From an uncultured Prochlorococcus sp. (lineage in GTDB: Bacteria > Cyanobacteriota > Cyanobacteriia > PCC-6307 > Cyanobiaceae), in assembly GCA_902591865.1 (NCBI GenBank), contig CACJCK010000015.1:1-32881 (forward strand): a stretch of DNA of 32,881 nt, read 5' to 3'. The notes beneath the pieces were generated by a model. It was not told where the DNA came from. It saw only the letters and a program-made list of their open reading frames with translations, and ran no database searches. Both the position numbers and the translations under genes were made by a program. This document shows, in pieces, positions 1 to 7,077 of the stretch. Positions within the stretch are counted from its first letter, which is position 1; every line of letters begins with the position of its first letter.

Positions 1-1
1 C

Positions 2-2320
2 AGAGATTCTGTGTACTTTGTAATTGAAGGACCAACATGGGAAGAAGCAGAAACTAATGCAAATAAATTAGGTGGGCATTTGGTTACAATAGAATCGCAA
101 GATGAATTTGACTGGTTAAGAAAAAACCTGCCCATTCTTGAAGATTTAAAAGGTGAGCCTGACCACTATTACTGGTCAGGTCTTAATGACAGAAATATCG
201 AGGGTACTTGGGAATGGGTAAGCGGAATTGACTCAGACTTTAGAGCTTGGAAAGAAGGAGAACCAAATAATTACAACGCATATAGCCAAACTTCACAAGA
301 TGAAGATTACATGAGCTTTAATGCAGGTTCTGAATTTTGGGTTGGTCAGAGTAACGATGATGGAGCGCTTACTGAAGACGAGGGCCATCAATGGCGCGGT
401 GTAGCAGAAATAAAATTAAATAAACCTCCAAATAGTTCTCCAATAGGGTTTCCGAAATTAGTAGGAGAATTTATTCCTGGAGAGATTATAATTTCAGATC
501 ATTCTGCATTAAGTGATCCTGATAATTATGAAGGCTACATTCCAGAATATACATATTATTGGCAGGTCTCATCTGACGGAGAAAACTGGGAAACAAAAGA
601 AAATACAGGCACCACAAATAATATAAACATTTATGTCTCTGGAGGAAATTTATCTGAGCCATACTATGAGTTCTATCTTGATGCAGCAGGAAATAATAAA
701 CTTAAGAACCTAACTTTAGATGCTAAAAATTCTTATACCTTTAGAAGGTTAAACGGACAAACAAGTCATCCTTTTTATATTTCTGATAGCGGAATAGGGA
801 ATGATTCGAGTTCTTCAATAACCATTGCAGGAGATGGAGTTTCATCGTCTGGAATAAAAGGTAGTGAAAGTTTTACTCTTTCATTTAACAATGATCAAAA
901 AGAAATTCACGATTTAACTTTTTACTGCACATCGCATTCAAATATGCAGGCAAATTTTGATATTCATAACTGGGATTTAGAGACAGTATCCTTTGATTCT
1001 TACTTAATAACGCCCGAAGATGAAGGTAAACAAATCAGAGCTCATATTTCCTATATCGACGGGAATGGGACAGAAGAATCATTAACCACAGATGCTTTTG
1101 ATATCTCCACAAGAATTGATCTATCTGATGTAAACATAAGAAGATTTGATCCGGGATCAGTATCAAATATAAATCTCATAGATTTCTCAACTCTTGATGA
1201 AAAGTTCTACAGGAGATTTGACTGGGAGGAAGTTAATTATGGTGAACTGAATCTATTGGCACAATATGATATCGCCTGGGATAAGGTTGTCTTTAGAAAA
1301 GCAACCAGATCAGATGATTTCACCATAGATGCCGTTGACTGGGATGAAGTTAATGAATCTAAATATGCAAAGAGCATTTACAGGACAGTTGACTGGGATG
1401 ATGTCGATTATGCATCCATGAGTGAGGAGTTGAAGGAAAATCTTGACTGGACACTGGTGCAATTAAAAGAAGCAAAAAGAGCTGATGATTTCTCGATAGA
1501 TATTGTTGATTGGAACGAAGTTAATGAATCTAAATATGCAAAGAGTATTTACAGGACAATTGACTGGGATGATGTTGAATATGGATATATGAGTGAACAG
1601 CTGAAGGATGATATTGACTGGTCAAGAGTACAGATAAAAGAAGCAAAAAGATCTGATGATTTTTTCATAGATATTATGGACTGGGATGAGATAAAAGCCT
1701 CAAAAACTGCAAAAGGAATTTACCGAAATCTAGATAGTGATGACTTTATTGATATAGATGTAAATACTCTATTAAAGCTTGAACAAAGTGGACTTCTAAG
1801 CAGAAAGCTTAAAGAATCTATACGTCCTTTTATAAACGAATCTATCGTTGGTGGTACAGAGTCAGAACCATTATTAGATGTAAGTGATCTTGATTTTAAT
1901 GATGTGAACCTGGATGTAAACTTCTCAAGCGATAGTGATAAGAGCTTTAACTTTGGAATTTATATTATTGAAAATCTTGATGGTGCTGTAAAAGATCCAA
2001 TTACTGGAGAACTTATCAATCCCGGATCAATTGGATATGAAGAGGCGGCATTAGATGAAAATAATATCTATTTTGAACTAGCCTTAAATAATGGAGATGA
2101 TCTGACCGATACTTTTGAAGCAACAGATGGAATTGAATTATTTGCTCCATTTATGGAAGATGAATTAACAGGAGAAAAATATTTCGTCTTTGATGAAGCT
2201 AATGCTAAGGGAGATCTATTCTTTAAGAGTAATGGTGATGGAACAATTGGAGTAAAAGATGACAAAAATAATGATGACTTTGATGATCTGATTGTCAGGC
2301 TTGATCTGCAGAATTTATAA
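2..2320 (+). CDS. Mosaic surface protein: C-type lectin, cupredoxin, tandem repeats (5' partial)
   Basis: The frame is open from base 2, so the gene starts outside the window. Residue numbers here count from a GTG at 11. Residues 1-135 look like a C-type lectin domain (WSGLND, then an EPNN sugar-binding motif). An Ig-like repeat follows (SALSDPDNY to EEDEGK-type residues near 345). It is interrupted by a cupredoxin-like insert at about 210-320 with a plausible type-1 copper site: H253, C306, H309 and M312, the last three as CxxHxxM. Residues about 400-575 hold 57-residue acidic repeats rich in DWDxV. The C-terminus (DDFDDLIVRLDL) resembles DUF4114-type ends of secreted proteins. The protein is acidic and rich in Asp/Asn, as expected for an exported surface or matrix protein. 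Sugar or copper binding is inferred from motifs only. Confidence 0.8.
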   Translation, partial: RDSVYFVIEGPTWEEAETNANKLGGHLVTIESQDEFDWLRKNLPILEDLKGEPDHYYWSGLNDRNIEGTWEWVSGIDSDFRAWKEGEPNNYNAYSQTSQDEDYMSFNAGSEFWVGQSNDDGALTEDEGHQWRGVAEIKLNKPPNSSPIGFPKLVGEFIPGEIIISDHSALSDPDNYEGYIPEYTYYWQVSSDGENWETKENTGTTNNINIYVSGGNLSEPYYEFYLDAAGNNKLKNLTLDAKNSYTFRRLNGQTSHPFYISDSGIGNDSSSSITIAGDGVSSSGIKGSESFTLSFNNDQKEIHDLTFYCTSHSNMQANFDIHNWDLETVSFDSYLITPEDEGKQIRAHISYIDGNGTEESLTTDAFDISTRIDLSDVNIRRFDPGSVSNINLIDFSTLDEKFYRRFDWEEVNYGELNLLAQYDIAWDKVVFRKATRSDDFTIDAVDWDEVNESKYAKSIYRTVDWDDVDYASMSEELKENLDWTLVQLKEAKRADDFSIDIVDWNEVNESKYAKSIYRTIDWDDVEYGYMSEQLKDDIDWSRVQIKEAKRSDDFFIDIMDWDEIKASKTAKGIYRNLDSDDFIDIDVNTLLKLEQSGLLSRKLKESIRPFINESIVGGTESEPLLDVSDLDFNDVNLDVNFSSDSDKSFNFGIYIIENLDGAVKDPITGELINPGSIGYEEAALDENNIYFELALNNGDDLTDTFEATDGIELFAPFMEDELTGEKYFVFDEANAKGDLFFKSNGDGTIGVKDDKNNDDFDDLIVRLDLQNL
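1210..1735 (+). repeat. In-gene 171-bp (57-residue) tandem repeats
   Basis: Copies of a DDFxID...VDWDEVNESKYAKSIY unit begin at 1313, 1484 and 1655, exactly 171 bp apart and in frame. A half copy (FDWEEVNYGEL...) precedes them from about 1210 and the third copy fades near 1735. Copies 1 and 2 are close to identical over a stretch of DNA, which suggests recent duplication or gene conversion. Confidence 0.9.
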
Positions 2321-2355
2321 TCCAGCATAAACACTCATAAACAAAAATATATTTA

Positions 2356-2372
2356 TTGACAGTCGATCTAAC
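2356..2372 (+). repeat. Dispersed element TTGACAGTCGATCTAA, copy 1
   Basis: This 16-bp sequence recurs exactly at 6749 and 8770, always in a 3' flank or intergenic gap. Degenerate forms occur near 4148, 5405 and 8009. The first six bases match a -35 box, but no good -10 follows at 16-18 bp in the three exact copies. A 3'-end or RNA signal is therefore as likely as a promoter. Confidence 0.6.
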
Positions 2373-2398
2373 ATAGATGGATAAACCTTTCTGATTAA

Positions 2399-2521
2399 AT
2401 GTCTATTAATACATTTCTATTAATATTATTAGTTATTGCAGTCTACACAAATTTATTTTTAACTATAAAAATAGGAGAGAATGAAAAGCTGACTATTTGC
2501 ACTACTAAATTAAATGAATAA
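2399..2521 (+). CDS. Small single-helix membrane protein (40 aa)
   Basis: An ATG frame encodes 40 residues with one N-terminal hydrophobic helix (roughly residues 5-24, FLLILLVIAVYTNLFLTI) and a short polar tail. It ends by overlapping the start of the next gene by 8 bases (ATGAATAA), which points to translational coupling. I do not recognise a family. The coupling and the clean transmembrane helix are the main support. Confidence 0.5.
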   Translation: MSINTFLLILLVIAVYTNLFLTIKIGENEKLTICTTKLNE

Positions 2522-2891
2522 AACTTTTACCTGGTTAATTAGAGTAGTTGCAATTATTGTTGTTGGTGCTTTCCTTATTGCGTATTTAAATGTGCAGAAG
2601 AAACCATCCTTATTTTTTTTAGAACCTAGTAAAGAAGATTTGAGATATAAATCATTGGATAAGAAACGTGCGAATGCTGTATTTACTGCAAATAGAGATC
2701 ATGCAGACTATGAAAAGTTTGGAAGTATAATTTTTTGCAATTCTTCATTCAATAGTTTTATTGAATCAGCAAATTTTTCGAAACAAATGGATTTGTATAT
2801 TTCTGGAAAAGATGCAGATTTATCCAAATGGGATAATGCTATAAATGATTACGAAAATGAAAGATCAAAATGTAGAGACTTTAATCCTTAA
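2514..2891 (+). CDS. Membrane-anchored hypothetical protein (125 aa)
   Basis: One N-terminal transmembrane segment (about residues 8-26, LIRVVAIIVVGAFLIAYL) is followed by a soluble domain of about 95 residues with two cysteines (FCNSS and near the end, KCRD). The likely topology is an N-in anchor with the domain outside the cytoplasm. The start overlaps the stop of the upstream 40-residue gene, so the two probably form an operon. No family recognised. Confidence 0.7.
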   Translation: MNKTFTWLIRVVAIIVVGAFLIAYLNVQKKPSLFFLEPSKEDLRYKSLDKKRANAVFTANRDHADYEKFGSIIFCNSSFNSFIESANFSKQMDLYISGKDADLSKWDNAINDYENERSKCRDFNP

Positions 2892-2991
2892 AGAAAACTC
2901 TTTCCCTATAAATAAATTCTAGAAAACTACATTTAATTAGCGAATAGTCTTATGATTGTTATCGTTACTGTCAGAACATAATTAAGAACTA

Positions 2992-3141
2992 ATGAAGGAA
3001 TTAGAAGAAAATACTATTGAACAAATAAGAACTCTTCTTAATTATTTAGAGCAAACAGATCTATTAAAAAACAAAGATATTCTTAGGTGTTTAGATGTAA
3101 TAGCAAGGGAGTATGGCGGAGAAGTAGTTGACAAATATTAA
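2992..3141 (+). CDS. Small helical protein (49 aa)
   Basis: This short ATG frame encodes a charged, mostly helical 49-residue protein (begins MKELEENTIEQIRTLL, ends EVVDKY). Its TAA stop is followed directly by the ATG of the next gene with no spacer. That arrangement, and a composition like its neighbour, suggests a real two-gene unit. Function unknown. Confidence 0.55.
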   Translation: MKELEENTIEQIRTLLNYLEQTDLLKNKDILRCLDVIAREYGGEVVDKY

Positions 3142-3327
3142 ATGGCTAATCCAGATCAAAAAACAATATTGCTACAGCAAGCTTACGATGAACTTAAGGC
3201 AATTTGCAGCAAGTTCCAAGATGAATCTGGAGCTACAGATATGGAAGTAAAAACTCTACTAAGAGAACTTGCGAGGGTTTATGAAAAAAATACTGATGAC
3301 GACCACGACATAGATTGGGAAGTATAA
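3142..3327 (+). CDS. Small acidic helical protein (61 aa)
   Basis: A 61-residue soluble protein, predicted helical, with an acidic tail (TDDDHDIDWEV). It starts immediately after the stop of the 49-residue gene upstream, so it is probably translated from the same mRNA by reinitiation. There is no clear ribosome binding site. No family recognised. Confidence 0.65.
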   Translation: MANPDQKTILLQQAYDELKAICSKFQDESGATDMEVKTLLRELARVYEKNTDDDHDIDWEV

Positions 3328-3346
3328 ATTAGTTTATTTTAAATTC

Positions 3347-3660
3347 TTTTGATATATATTAATTGAGGCCAAACCTCAATGAGCACACTCTTCGTTTGCT
3401 CCAAGACATATATTAATTTCATATAGTACGAGTCAATTTAATAACCTTTCTGGGAGTTGGAATATCTGGTGAAGTTTCTTGTTTTAAGCAGGTAATAGAT
3501 TTGATAATGGGATAATTATAAATCTTCTAATTTTTGATACTAATTGCACAACCTCCATATAAGTTGAGTAAAAGCCAAGAACCAGATAAACAATTAACTT
3601 AAGCATTTCATAAATTCTTCTGTATATATCAAAACGAATTTATACCAAAGTAGTAATAGG
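3347..3660. repeat. ~310-bp structured intergenic repeat, copy R1
   Basis: This non-coding stretch is repeated in diverged form at 5081-5391. Its 5' part forms two hairpins: ATTGAGG-CCAAA-CCTCAAT, then GAGCA...TGCTC. In the second copy the latter stem is GAGTA...TACTC, a compensatory C-G to T-A change, and the first stem carries only a G-U-tolerated change. This points to a conserved RNA structure. No open frame of note. Strand undecided. Confidence 0.65.
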
Positions 3661-3688
3661 ATTTAATTTTTGAAATTAGATCTTTAAC

Positions 3689-3709
3689 AAAGGGATTAAA
3701 CCTTTTTTT
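3689..3709 (+). terminator. Terminator-like hairpin before ABM gene
   Basis: AAAGG-GATTAAA-CCTTT followed by more T residues. The loop GATTAA matches the hairpins at 4169 and 8466, which suggests a common origin. It would end transcription coming out of repeat R1. Confidence 0.5.
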
Positions 3710-3744
3710 ATAAAAAATAAATAAGATAAGTAAAACTAATTTTT

Positions 3745-4137
3745 ATTCATGAAAAATTTGGAGCAGATACACCTTTTATTCTTCTGGCAAAAATCACAAT
3801 AAAAGAAGATAAAGTTTCTGAATACTTAGAACTTGCAGATAAAACAGATAAAGCTGTTGAGGCTTTTGAGCCAGGAATGTTACATAATACTTTTGATCAG
3901 GATCCAGAAAATTCTCTTATCTTTGTATGGACTGAGGCTTATAAAAATGATGATGCTTTTATCGCTCACTTGGCTAATCCAGCAGTAGGTGAATATTTAC
4001 AAGAGCATTCAAAACTTGCCGATAATTTTACCGTTGAAGTATATGGAACAGTTGGGGAAAAGTGTCTTGAAGTCATGAAAAAAACCGGAGTTCCCTTTAA
4101 GGTTTTTCAATCAAAATTGGGTTACAGCAGACTTTAA
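3745..4137 (+). CDS. ABM-fold (antibiotic biosynthesis monooxygenase-like) protein, non-ATG start
   Basis: The frame is open from a stop at 3727. The fold clearly begins upstream of the first ATG (3877): residues FILLAKITIKEDKVSEYLEL form the first strand and helix of a dimeric alpha/beta-barrel ABM domain, followed by EPGMLHNTFDQ and FVWTEAYKNDDAFIAHL. No ATG, GTG or TTG exists between the stop and this strand, so I place the start at ATT 3745 (then HEKFGADTPF). ABM proteins include heme-degrading and quinol monooxygenases; the substrate here cannot be told. It may use a rare start or be decaying after loss of ATG. A gene model from 3877 would lack the first third of the domain. Confidence 0.65.
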   Translation: MHEKFGADTPFILLAKITIKEDKVSEYLELADKTDKAVEAFEPGMLHNTFDQDPENSLIFVWTEAYKNDDAFIAHLANPAVGEYLQEHSKLADNFTVEVYGTVGEKCLEVMKKTGVPFKVFQSKLGYSRL

Positions 4138-4168
4138 TTAAGTTAGATTGATGGTGGATCTAAACTTA

Positions 4169-4191
4169 AGGGGATTAAAGCCCTGTTTTTT
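4169..4191 (+). terminator. Terminator hairpin abutting next start codon
   Basis: AGGG-GATTAAAG-CCCT is followed by GTTTTTT. The next gene's ancestral start codon (now ACG, 4193) lies one base after the T-run. A degenerate TTGACAGTCGATCTAA-type element begins at 4148. Confidence 0.6.
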
Positions 4192-4192
4192 A

Positions 4193-4453
4193 ACGAATAC
4201 CTTAATAGTTTCTACTTTTGATTGTTCTTTTGAAGATTTTGATAAATTTGTAACCAGTTTCCATACAAAAGAGGGACATAAATATTTAGAAGAATATGAA
4301 CTCATAATGGTAAATGAATATAAAAGCCACTTAATAATTAAAGTCAAGGATATAGAGGGATTTGCTGTTGCTACAAGTACACCAGATATGAAAGAGTGGG
4401 ATAAAGAAAATGGTTACAAAGACATTTGCAAATCACTAACTCCAGTTGAATAA
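4193..4453 (+). CDS. Small DUF protein, paralogue of 6791-7051, start codon mutated to ACG
   Basis: The protein (TNTLIVSTFDCSFEDF... to CKSLTPVE) is nearly the same as the 86-residue protein at 6791-7051 along its whole length. That paralogue starts ATGAACACC; here the matching codon is ACG at 4193, just after the terminator T-run. An in-frame ATG at 4148 would add 15 unrelated residues that run through the hairpin, so I do not favour it. The fold is probably a small alpha/beta ABM/ferredoxin-like domain similar to its neighbours, but no function is known. It may be translated weakly from ACG, from 4148, or be a young pseudogene. Confidence 0.6.
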   Translation, partial: TNTLIVSTFDCSFEDFDKFVTSFHTKEGHKYLEEYELIMVNEYKSHLIIKVKDIEGFAVATSTPDMKEWDKENGYKDICKSLTPVE

Positions 4454-4454
4454 T

Positions 4455-4544
4455 ATGAAACTCATACTACCACCAGTACTAACTGAAATTCTGATTGAGA
4501 GTATTTTTAAAATACTTTACTTTACTCAATTTATTGACTATTAA
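4455..4544 (+). CDS. Possible 29-residue peptide
   Basis: A short ATG frame one base after the stop of the previous gene encodes a hydrophobic peptide (MKLILPPVLTEILIES...FIDY). The tight spacing is the only support, and it could be chance. No family recognised. Confidence 0.25.
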   Translation: MKLILPPVLTEILIESIFKILYFTQFIDY

Positions 4545-4575
4545 TAAAATGAAAAGGATAAATTTAATCTTTTAA

Positions 4576-4983
4576 ATGGATAACTATAGTAATACTGTAA
4601 ATTGGTTTTTTGGAAAAGCGAGAGAATTTTTTGGACCAGAGCCAGGTGCACTTGTACCTTTAAATATTCTTGCCGCTTTTTTTGCTCATGAACACTCCGA
4701 CGCTTCGATGAGAATACTGCATGGGTATACCTCTATTGGTCTAGTTATTGGGATTTTTAGTGCATTTAGTATTTTTATGAATATCCGGTCAAAATTTAAA
4801 AAGATAAGAGTTTTCGTACCTTTGCTAATAATAAATGTATGGGCTTTCTATGTGAATACATGGGTAGCTATCAATGGTATGGGTATTCCTTACGGCAAAC
4901 AATTTCATATATTTTTGGCAATTTTAATCATCGCAAATTATTTTGTATTTAGAAGGTATACAAATTTAAAAGAGATAGCTTAA
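4576..4983 (+). CDS. Three-helix integral membrane protein (135 aa)
   Basis: After a polar N-terminus of about 45 residues there are three hydrophobic segments: about 50-68 (GYTSIGLVIGIFSAFSIFM), 78-98 (VFVPLLIINVWAFYVNTWVA) and 108-125 (FHIFLAILIIANYFVF). The end is basic. It is probably a small inner or thylakoid membrane protein. No catalytic motif is visible and I do not recognise the family. It stands alone between the DUF paralogue and repeat R2. Confidence 0.7.
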   Translation: MDNYSNTVNWFFGKAREFFGPEPGALVPLNILAAFFAHEHSDASMRILHGYTSIGLVIGIFSAFSIFMNIRSKFKKIRVFVPLLIINVWAFYVNTWVAINGMGIPYGKQFHIFLAILIIANYFVFRRYTNLKEIA

Positions 4984-5080
4984 AAAAGCTAGTCATAAAA
5001 AAAAATTAATTAAAACTTATAAATAAAGGCTAATTAATGAAACTCTAAATAATTTCATTGACTTCGTAAGTTTTAGATTC

Positions 5081-5391
5081 CTTTGCTATAAATCAATTGG
5101 GGCCAAACCTCAATGAGTAAACTCTTCGTTTACTCCAAAACATAGATTGACTTTATATAGTACAAGACAATTTAACAAGCTCTTTGTTAGTTGGAATTTC
5201 TGGAGAGGTTTTTTGTTTTTAAGCAGGCAGTTGATTTAATACTGGGATTATTTTAAATCTTCTAAATTTTGATACTAATTGCACAATTTCCATATAAGTT
5301 GAGTAAAAGCCAAGAACCAAATAAAATATTAACTTAAGCATTTATAAATTCTTCTTTATATCACAACGAACTTATGCCAAACCAGCAATAG
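5081..5391. repeat. ~310-bp structured intergenic repeat, copy R2
   Basis: This is the diverged second copy of 3347-3660. It shares blocks such as GGCCAAACCTCAATGAG, ACTCTTCGTTT, TTTGATACTAATTGCACAA and AAGTTGAGTAAAAGCCAAGA. Both predicted 5' hairpins persist: ATTGGGG/CCTCAAT with a G-U pair, and GAGTAAA/TTTACTC. The two copies bracket the ABM, DUF and three-helix genes. Confidence 0.65.
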
Positions 5392-5518
5392 GCTTCAAAT
5401 TGCATTGATAGTAGATCTAAAGAAAACTTTGAGAAGAAATATTCATTACAACATCTTTAACTAAGTAGATTTATAAAATAAAAAAAGTAATATTTATCTG
5501 CAAAAGGCAAAAGGTACT

Positions 5519-5653
5519 TTATTTAAAATCTTCTTTTGTTTGATTATCATTTTCCATTCCACAATAGTCCTCATTTATAAGATTTATTTTTTGATAATCT
5601 AATGCGTTCATATTCTTGTCGAGTATGGTAAAAGGAGAATTAGTAAATTTCAT
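5519..5653 (-). CDS. Small protein (44 aa)
   Basis: The minus-strand frame encodes 44 polar, acidic residues (begins MKFTNSPFTILDKNM, ends NQTKEDFK) with a single cysteine. A GAGGT ribosome binding site lies about 9 bases before the ATG. It is the last of three small minus-strand genes (6144 to 5519) that may share transcription. Function unknown. Confidence 0.5.
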   Translation of the reverse strand: MKFTNSPFTILDKNMNALDYQKINLINEDYCGMENDNQTKEDFK

Positions 5654-5705
5654 AGCATAGTACCTCTTAAAAAATGGTTTATTAAATATCTGATAGATAT
5701 GAGAT

Positions 5706-5810
5706 TTATTTTCTCAAGTAACTAGAACCTCTATAAGTAAGCTTTATTCTTTTCTCTTCTTGGTTCTTGCAATATACGAAAGATTTGCCGTTAAAATACA
5801 TGTTTACCAT
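5706..5810 (-). CDS. DUF4278-like peptide (34 aa)
   Basis: A 34-residue protein whose C-terminus KLTYRGSSYLRK matches the TYRGxxY signature of cyanobacterial DUF4278 proteins. An AGGAG ribosome binding site is 7 bases before ATG 5810. It is preceded by a structured leader and a good promoter (separate entries). DUF4278 peptides are known as typical genes behind the Downstream-peptide (glutamine-II) riboswitch, so a role in nitrogen status is inferred. Confidence 0.65.
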   Translation of the reverse strand: MVNMYFNGKSFVYCKNQEEKRIKLTYRGSSYLRK

Positions 5811-5908
5811 GATGCAGCTCCTGGTCTTGCTCAAGTCCCCGTCCTATGGCTTGAGTCGTACTGCGGTCTATCTAATGGTAGATCGGACGATTTGGTAGCT
5901 TTAACTAC
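5811..5908 (-). promoter_or_regulatory. Structured leader resembling glutamine-II / Downstream-peptide riboswitch
   Basis: Read on the minus strand, GGACG-containing elements can form a pseudoknot. Stem CTCAAG/CTTGAG (5850-5855 with 5830-5835) has a 14-base loop containing GGACG (5840-5844), which is complementary to CGTCC upstream (5885-5889). Another hairpin lies at 5870-5883. The AGGAG of the downstream peptide follows the stem by about 9 bases. The layout, the GGACGG box and the DUF4278 gene match what is known of this riboswitch class. Identity is not proven. Confidence 0.55.
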
Positions 5909-5914
5909 ACTTTA

Positions 5915-5943
5915 TTTATAGAGTATTTATACTCAGCTGTCAA
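5915..5943 (-). promoter_or_regulatory. Sigma-70 type promoter for DUF4278 leader
   Basis: On the minus strand TTGACA (5938-5943) and TATAAA (5915-5920) are separated by exactly 17 bases. A transcript starting near 5908 would carry the structured leader into the 34-residue gene. Confidence 0.7.
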
Positions 5944-5961
5944 CCCTTTAGATTAAATTTC

Positions 5962-6144
5962 TCAGTCGCAACAGACTAAACAATGCTGATTAGTTGAATG
6001 TTCTCTACATTCCCTCTTCCAATAGTCTTCAAATAAATGGTTATCTCTATCAAGATTTCTTGTTATTTCTTCCATTCTGTTTCCAGCATTATTAAATGCT
6101 TTTAGGCATCTTGGAAGACTTGTGAATTGATTGAATAGTTTCAT
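5962..6144 (-). CDS. Small cysteine-containing protein (60 aa)
   Basis: A perfect AGGAGGT ribosome binding site sits 4 bases before ATG 6144, which is unusual in this window and decides the start. The protein is polar with four cysteines: one near residue 13, one in ECREH, and two in the ending CLVCCD. That pattern could bind metal or form disulfides. It lies upstream of the DUF4278 gene on the same strand, but the promoter between them suggests separate transcription. No family recognised. Confidence 0.65.
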   Translation of the reverse strand: MKLFNQFTSLPRCLKAFNNAGNRMEEITRNLDRDNHLFEDYWKRECREHSTNQHCLVCCD

Positions 6145-6597
6145 TTAGACCTCCTAGATCTATACCTTTATTGTCCTCCTATCGCCTTGAAATTTATAGG
6201 TCGGTTTGAGGAACTATTAGGTACGGGAAGAGGTATATATTTTGAATCAATAAATACTAAAGCAGTCTTAGGATAAATTCATGGTTGTCATGAGACAGTT
6301 GCAGGGATACAACTGAAGCCAACCATAAATTTTTAGAGATCAATTCAAGATATTCAAACACACTCAATATTTAAAAAGAAATCTTCTCCACTATAGATAA
6401 AACTGAAATAAATCAGGATTTGAAAACAATGTAATCGTAGATACCAACAGGTATTTAGCTAATTGATTATAAATTAAACACACGAGTTAACCCGTTCCAA
6501 TTTGTTGACTCTGAGGTTTTACCGTTGATTCCTTATCTCAAGCAGTAGATCTCCTACTCCTAGCAGATTTAAAAACGGTTTTTATTTAATCTAAACT
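6145..6597. other. Gene-free stretch with one strong nested hairpin
   Basis: No convincing gene is visible in these 450 bases. At 6281-6326 ATGGTTG pairs with CAACCAT, enclosing a second stem AGTTG-CAGGGATA-CAACT, and AAATTTTT follows on the plus strand. This may be a terminator or the core of a small RNA. At 6483-6494 the sequence TTAACCCGTTCC is the reverse complement of GGAACGGGTTAA at 19217-19228; each lies upstream of one member of a paralogous gene pair. Confidence 0.4.
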
Positions 6598-6735
6598 ATG
6601 AAAAAGAAAATCGTAAAAAAATATGCTGACCTTATACTACAAGCTAATAATGCTACTGGAAGAAAAGAAGCGGTGGCTTTAATCCATAAAGCAGCAAAGT
6701 TAAAAAGTAAATTCGATGGCTACGACATGATGTAG
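6598..6735 (+). CDS. Small basic protein (45 aa), paralogue of 19255-19464
   Basis: This 45-residue lysine-rich protein shares the core GRKEAVALIHKAAKLK with GRKEAISLLHKAEKIR of the 69-residue protein at 19255. That supports translation of both. Predicted to be one or two amphipathic helices. A T9 run follows the stop region (6738-6746). Function unknown; a basic helical protein of this size could bind nucleic acid. Confidence 0.65.
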   Translation: MKKKIVKKYADLILQANNATGRKEAVALIHKAAKLKSKFDGYDMM

Positions 6736-6748
6736 TCTTTTTTTTTGA

Positions 6749-6765
6749 TTGACAGTCGATCTAAA
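6749..6765 (+). repeat. Dispersed element TTGACAGTCGATCTAA, copy 2
   Basis: Exact copy of the element at 2356 and 8770, located between the small basic gene and the hairpin that precedes the DUF gene at 6791. Confidence 0.6.
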
Positions 6766-6767
6766 CT

Positions 6768-6790
6768 AGGGAGCAATTAGCTCTTTTTTT
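6768..6790 (+). terminator. Terminator hairpin ending exactly at ATG of next gene
   Basis: GAGC-AATTA-GCTC (6771-6783; extendable by G-U pairs with the preceding AGG) is followed by T7. The ATG of the next gene begins at the next base, 6791, leaving no room for a ribosome binding site after the hairpin. Confidence 0.65.
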
Positions 6791-7051
6791 ATGAACACCT
6801 TAATAGTTTCTACTTTTGATTGTTCTTTTGAAGATTTCGATAAATTTGTAGCCGATTTCCATGAAAAGGAGGGACATAAATATGTCGAAGAATATGAACT
6901 CATCAAGGTAAATGAACATAAAAGTCACTTAATACTTAAAGTTAAAGATTTAGAAGGATTTGCAGCTGCTACAAGTACTCCTGAGATGAAAGGGTGGGAT
7001 AAAGACAATGGTTATAAAGACATTTGTTATTCACTAACTCCAGTTGAATAA
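6791..7051 (+). CDS. Small DUF protein (86 aa)
   Basis: The protein runs MNTLIVSTFDCSFEDF to CYSLTPVE and is a full-length paralogue of the copy at 4193. It is predicted to be a small alpha/beta domain, and its length and pattern suggest the dimeric ABM/ferredoxin-like fold seen in neighbouring genes, though this is inference. The start codon touches the T-run of a terminator hairpin. The dienelactone hydrolase gene follows 26 bases later on the same strand. Confidence 0.75.
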   Translation: MNTLIVSTFDCSFEDFDKFVADFHEKEGHKYVEEYELIKVNEHKSHLILKVKDLEGFAAATSTPEMKGWDKDNGYKDICYSLTPVE

Positions 7052-7077
7052 AACGAAACGCCTTTAAATTAATACTT

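Noticed and set aside
2356..2384. TTGACA element as a standard promoter
   Set aside because: None of the three exact copies has a convincing -10 at 16-18 bp, and one copy forms a terminator stem.
4138..4347. Minus-strand 69-codon protein
   Set aside because: It is antisense to the DUF gene with a clear paralogue at 6791, and its stop and start signals are not supported.
5800..5910. tRNA gene
   Set aside because: The GC-richer fold lacks a T-arm GTTCRA motif and cloverleaf arms; it fits a peptide-gene leader better.
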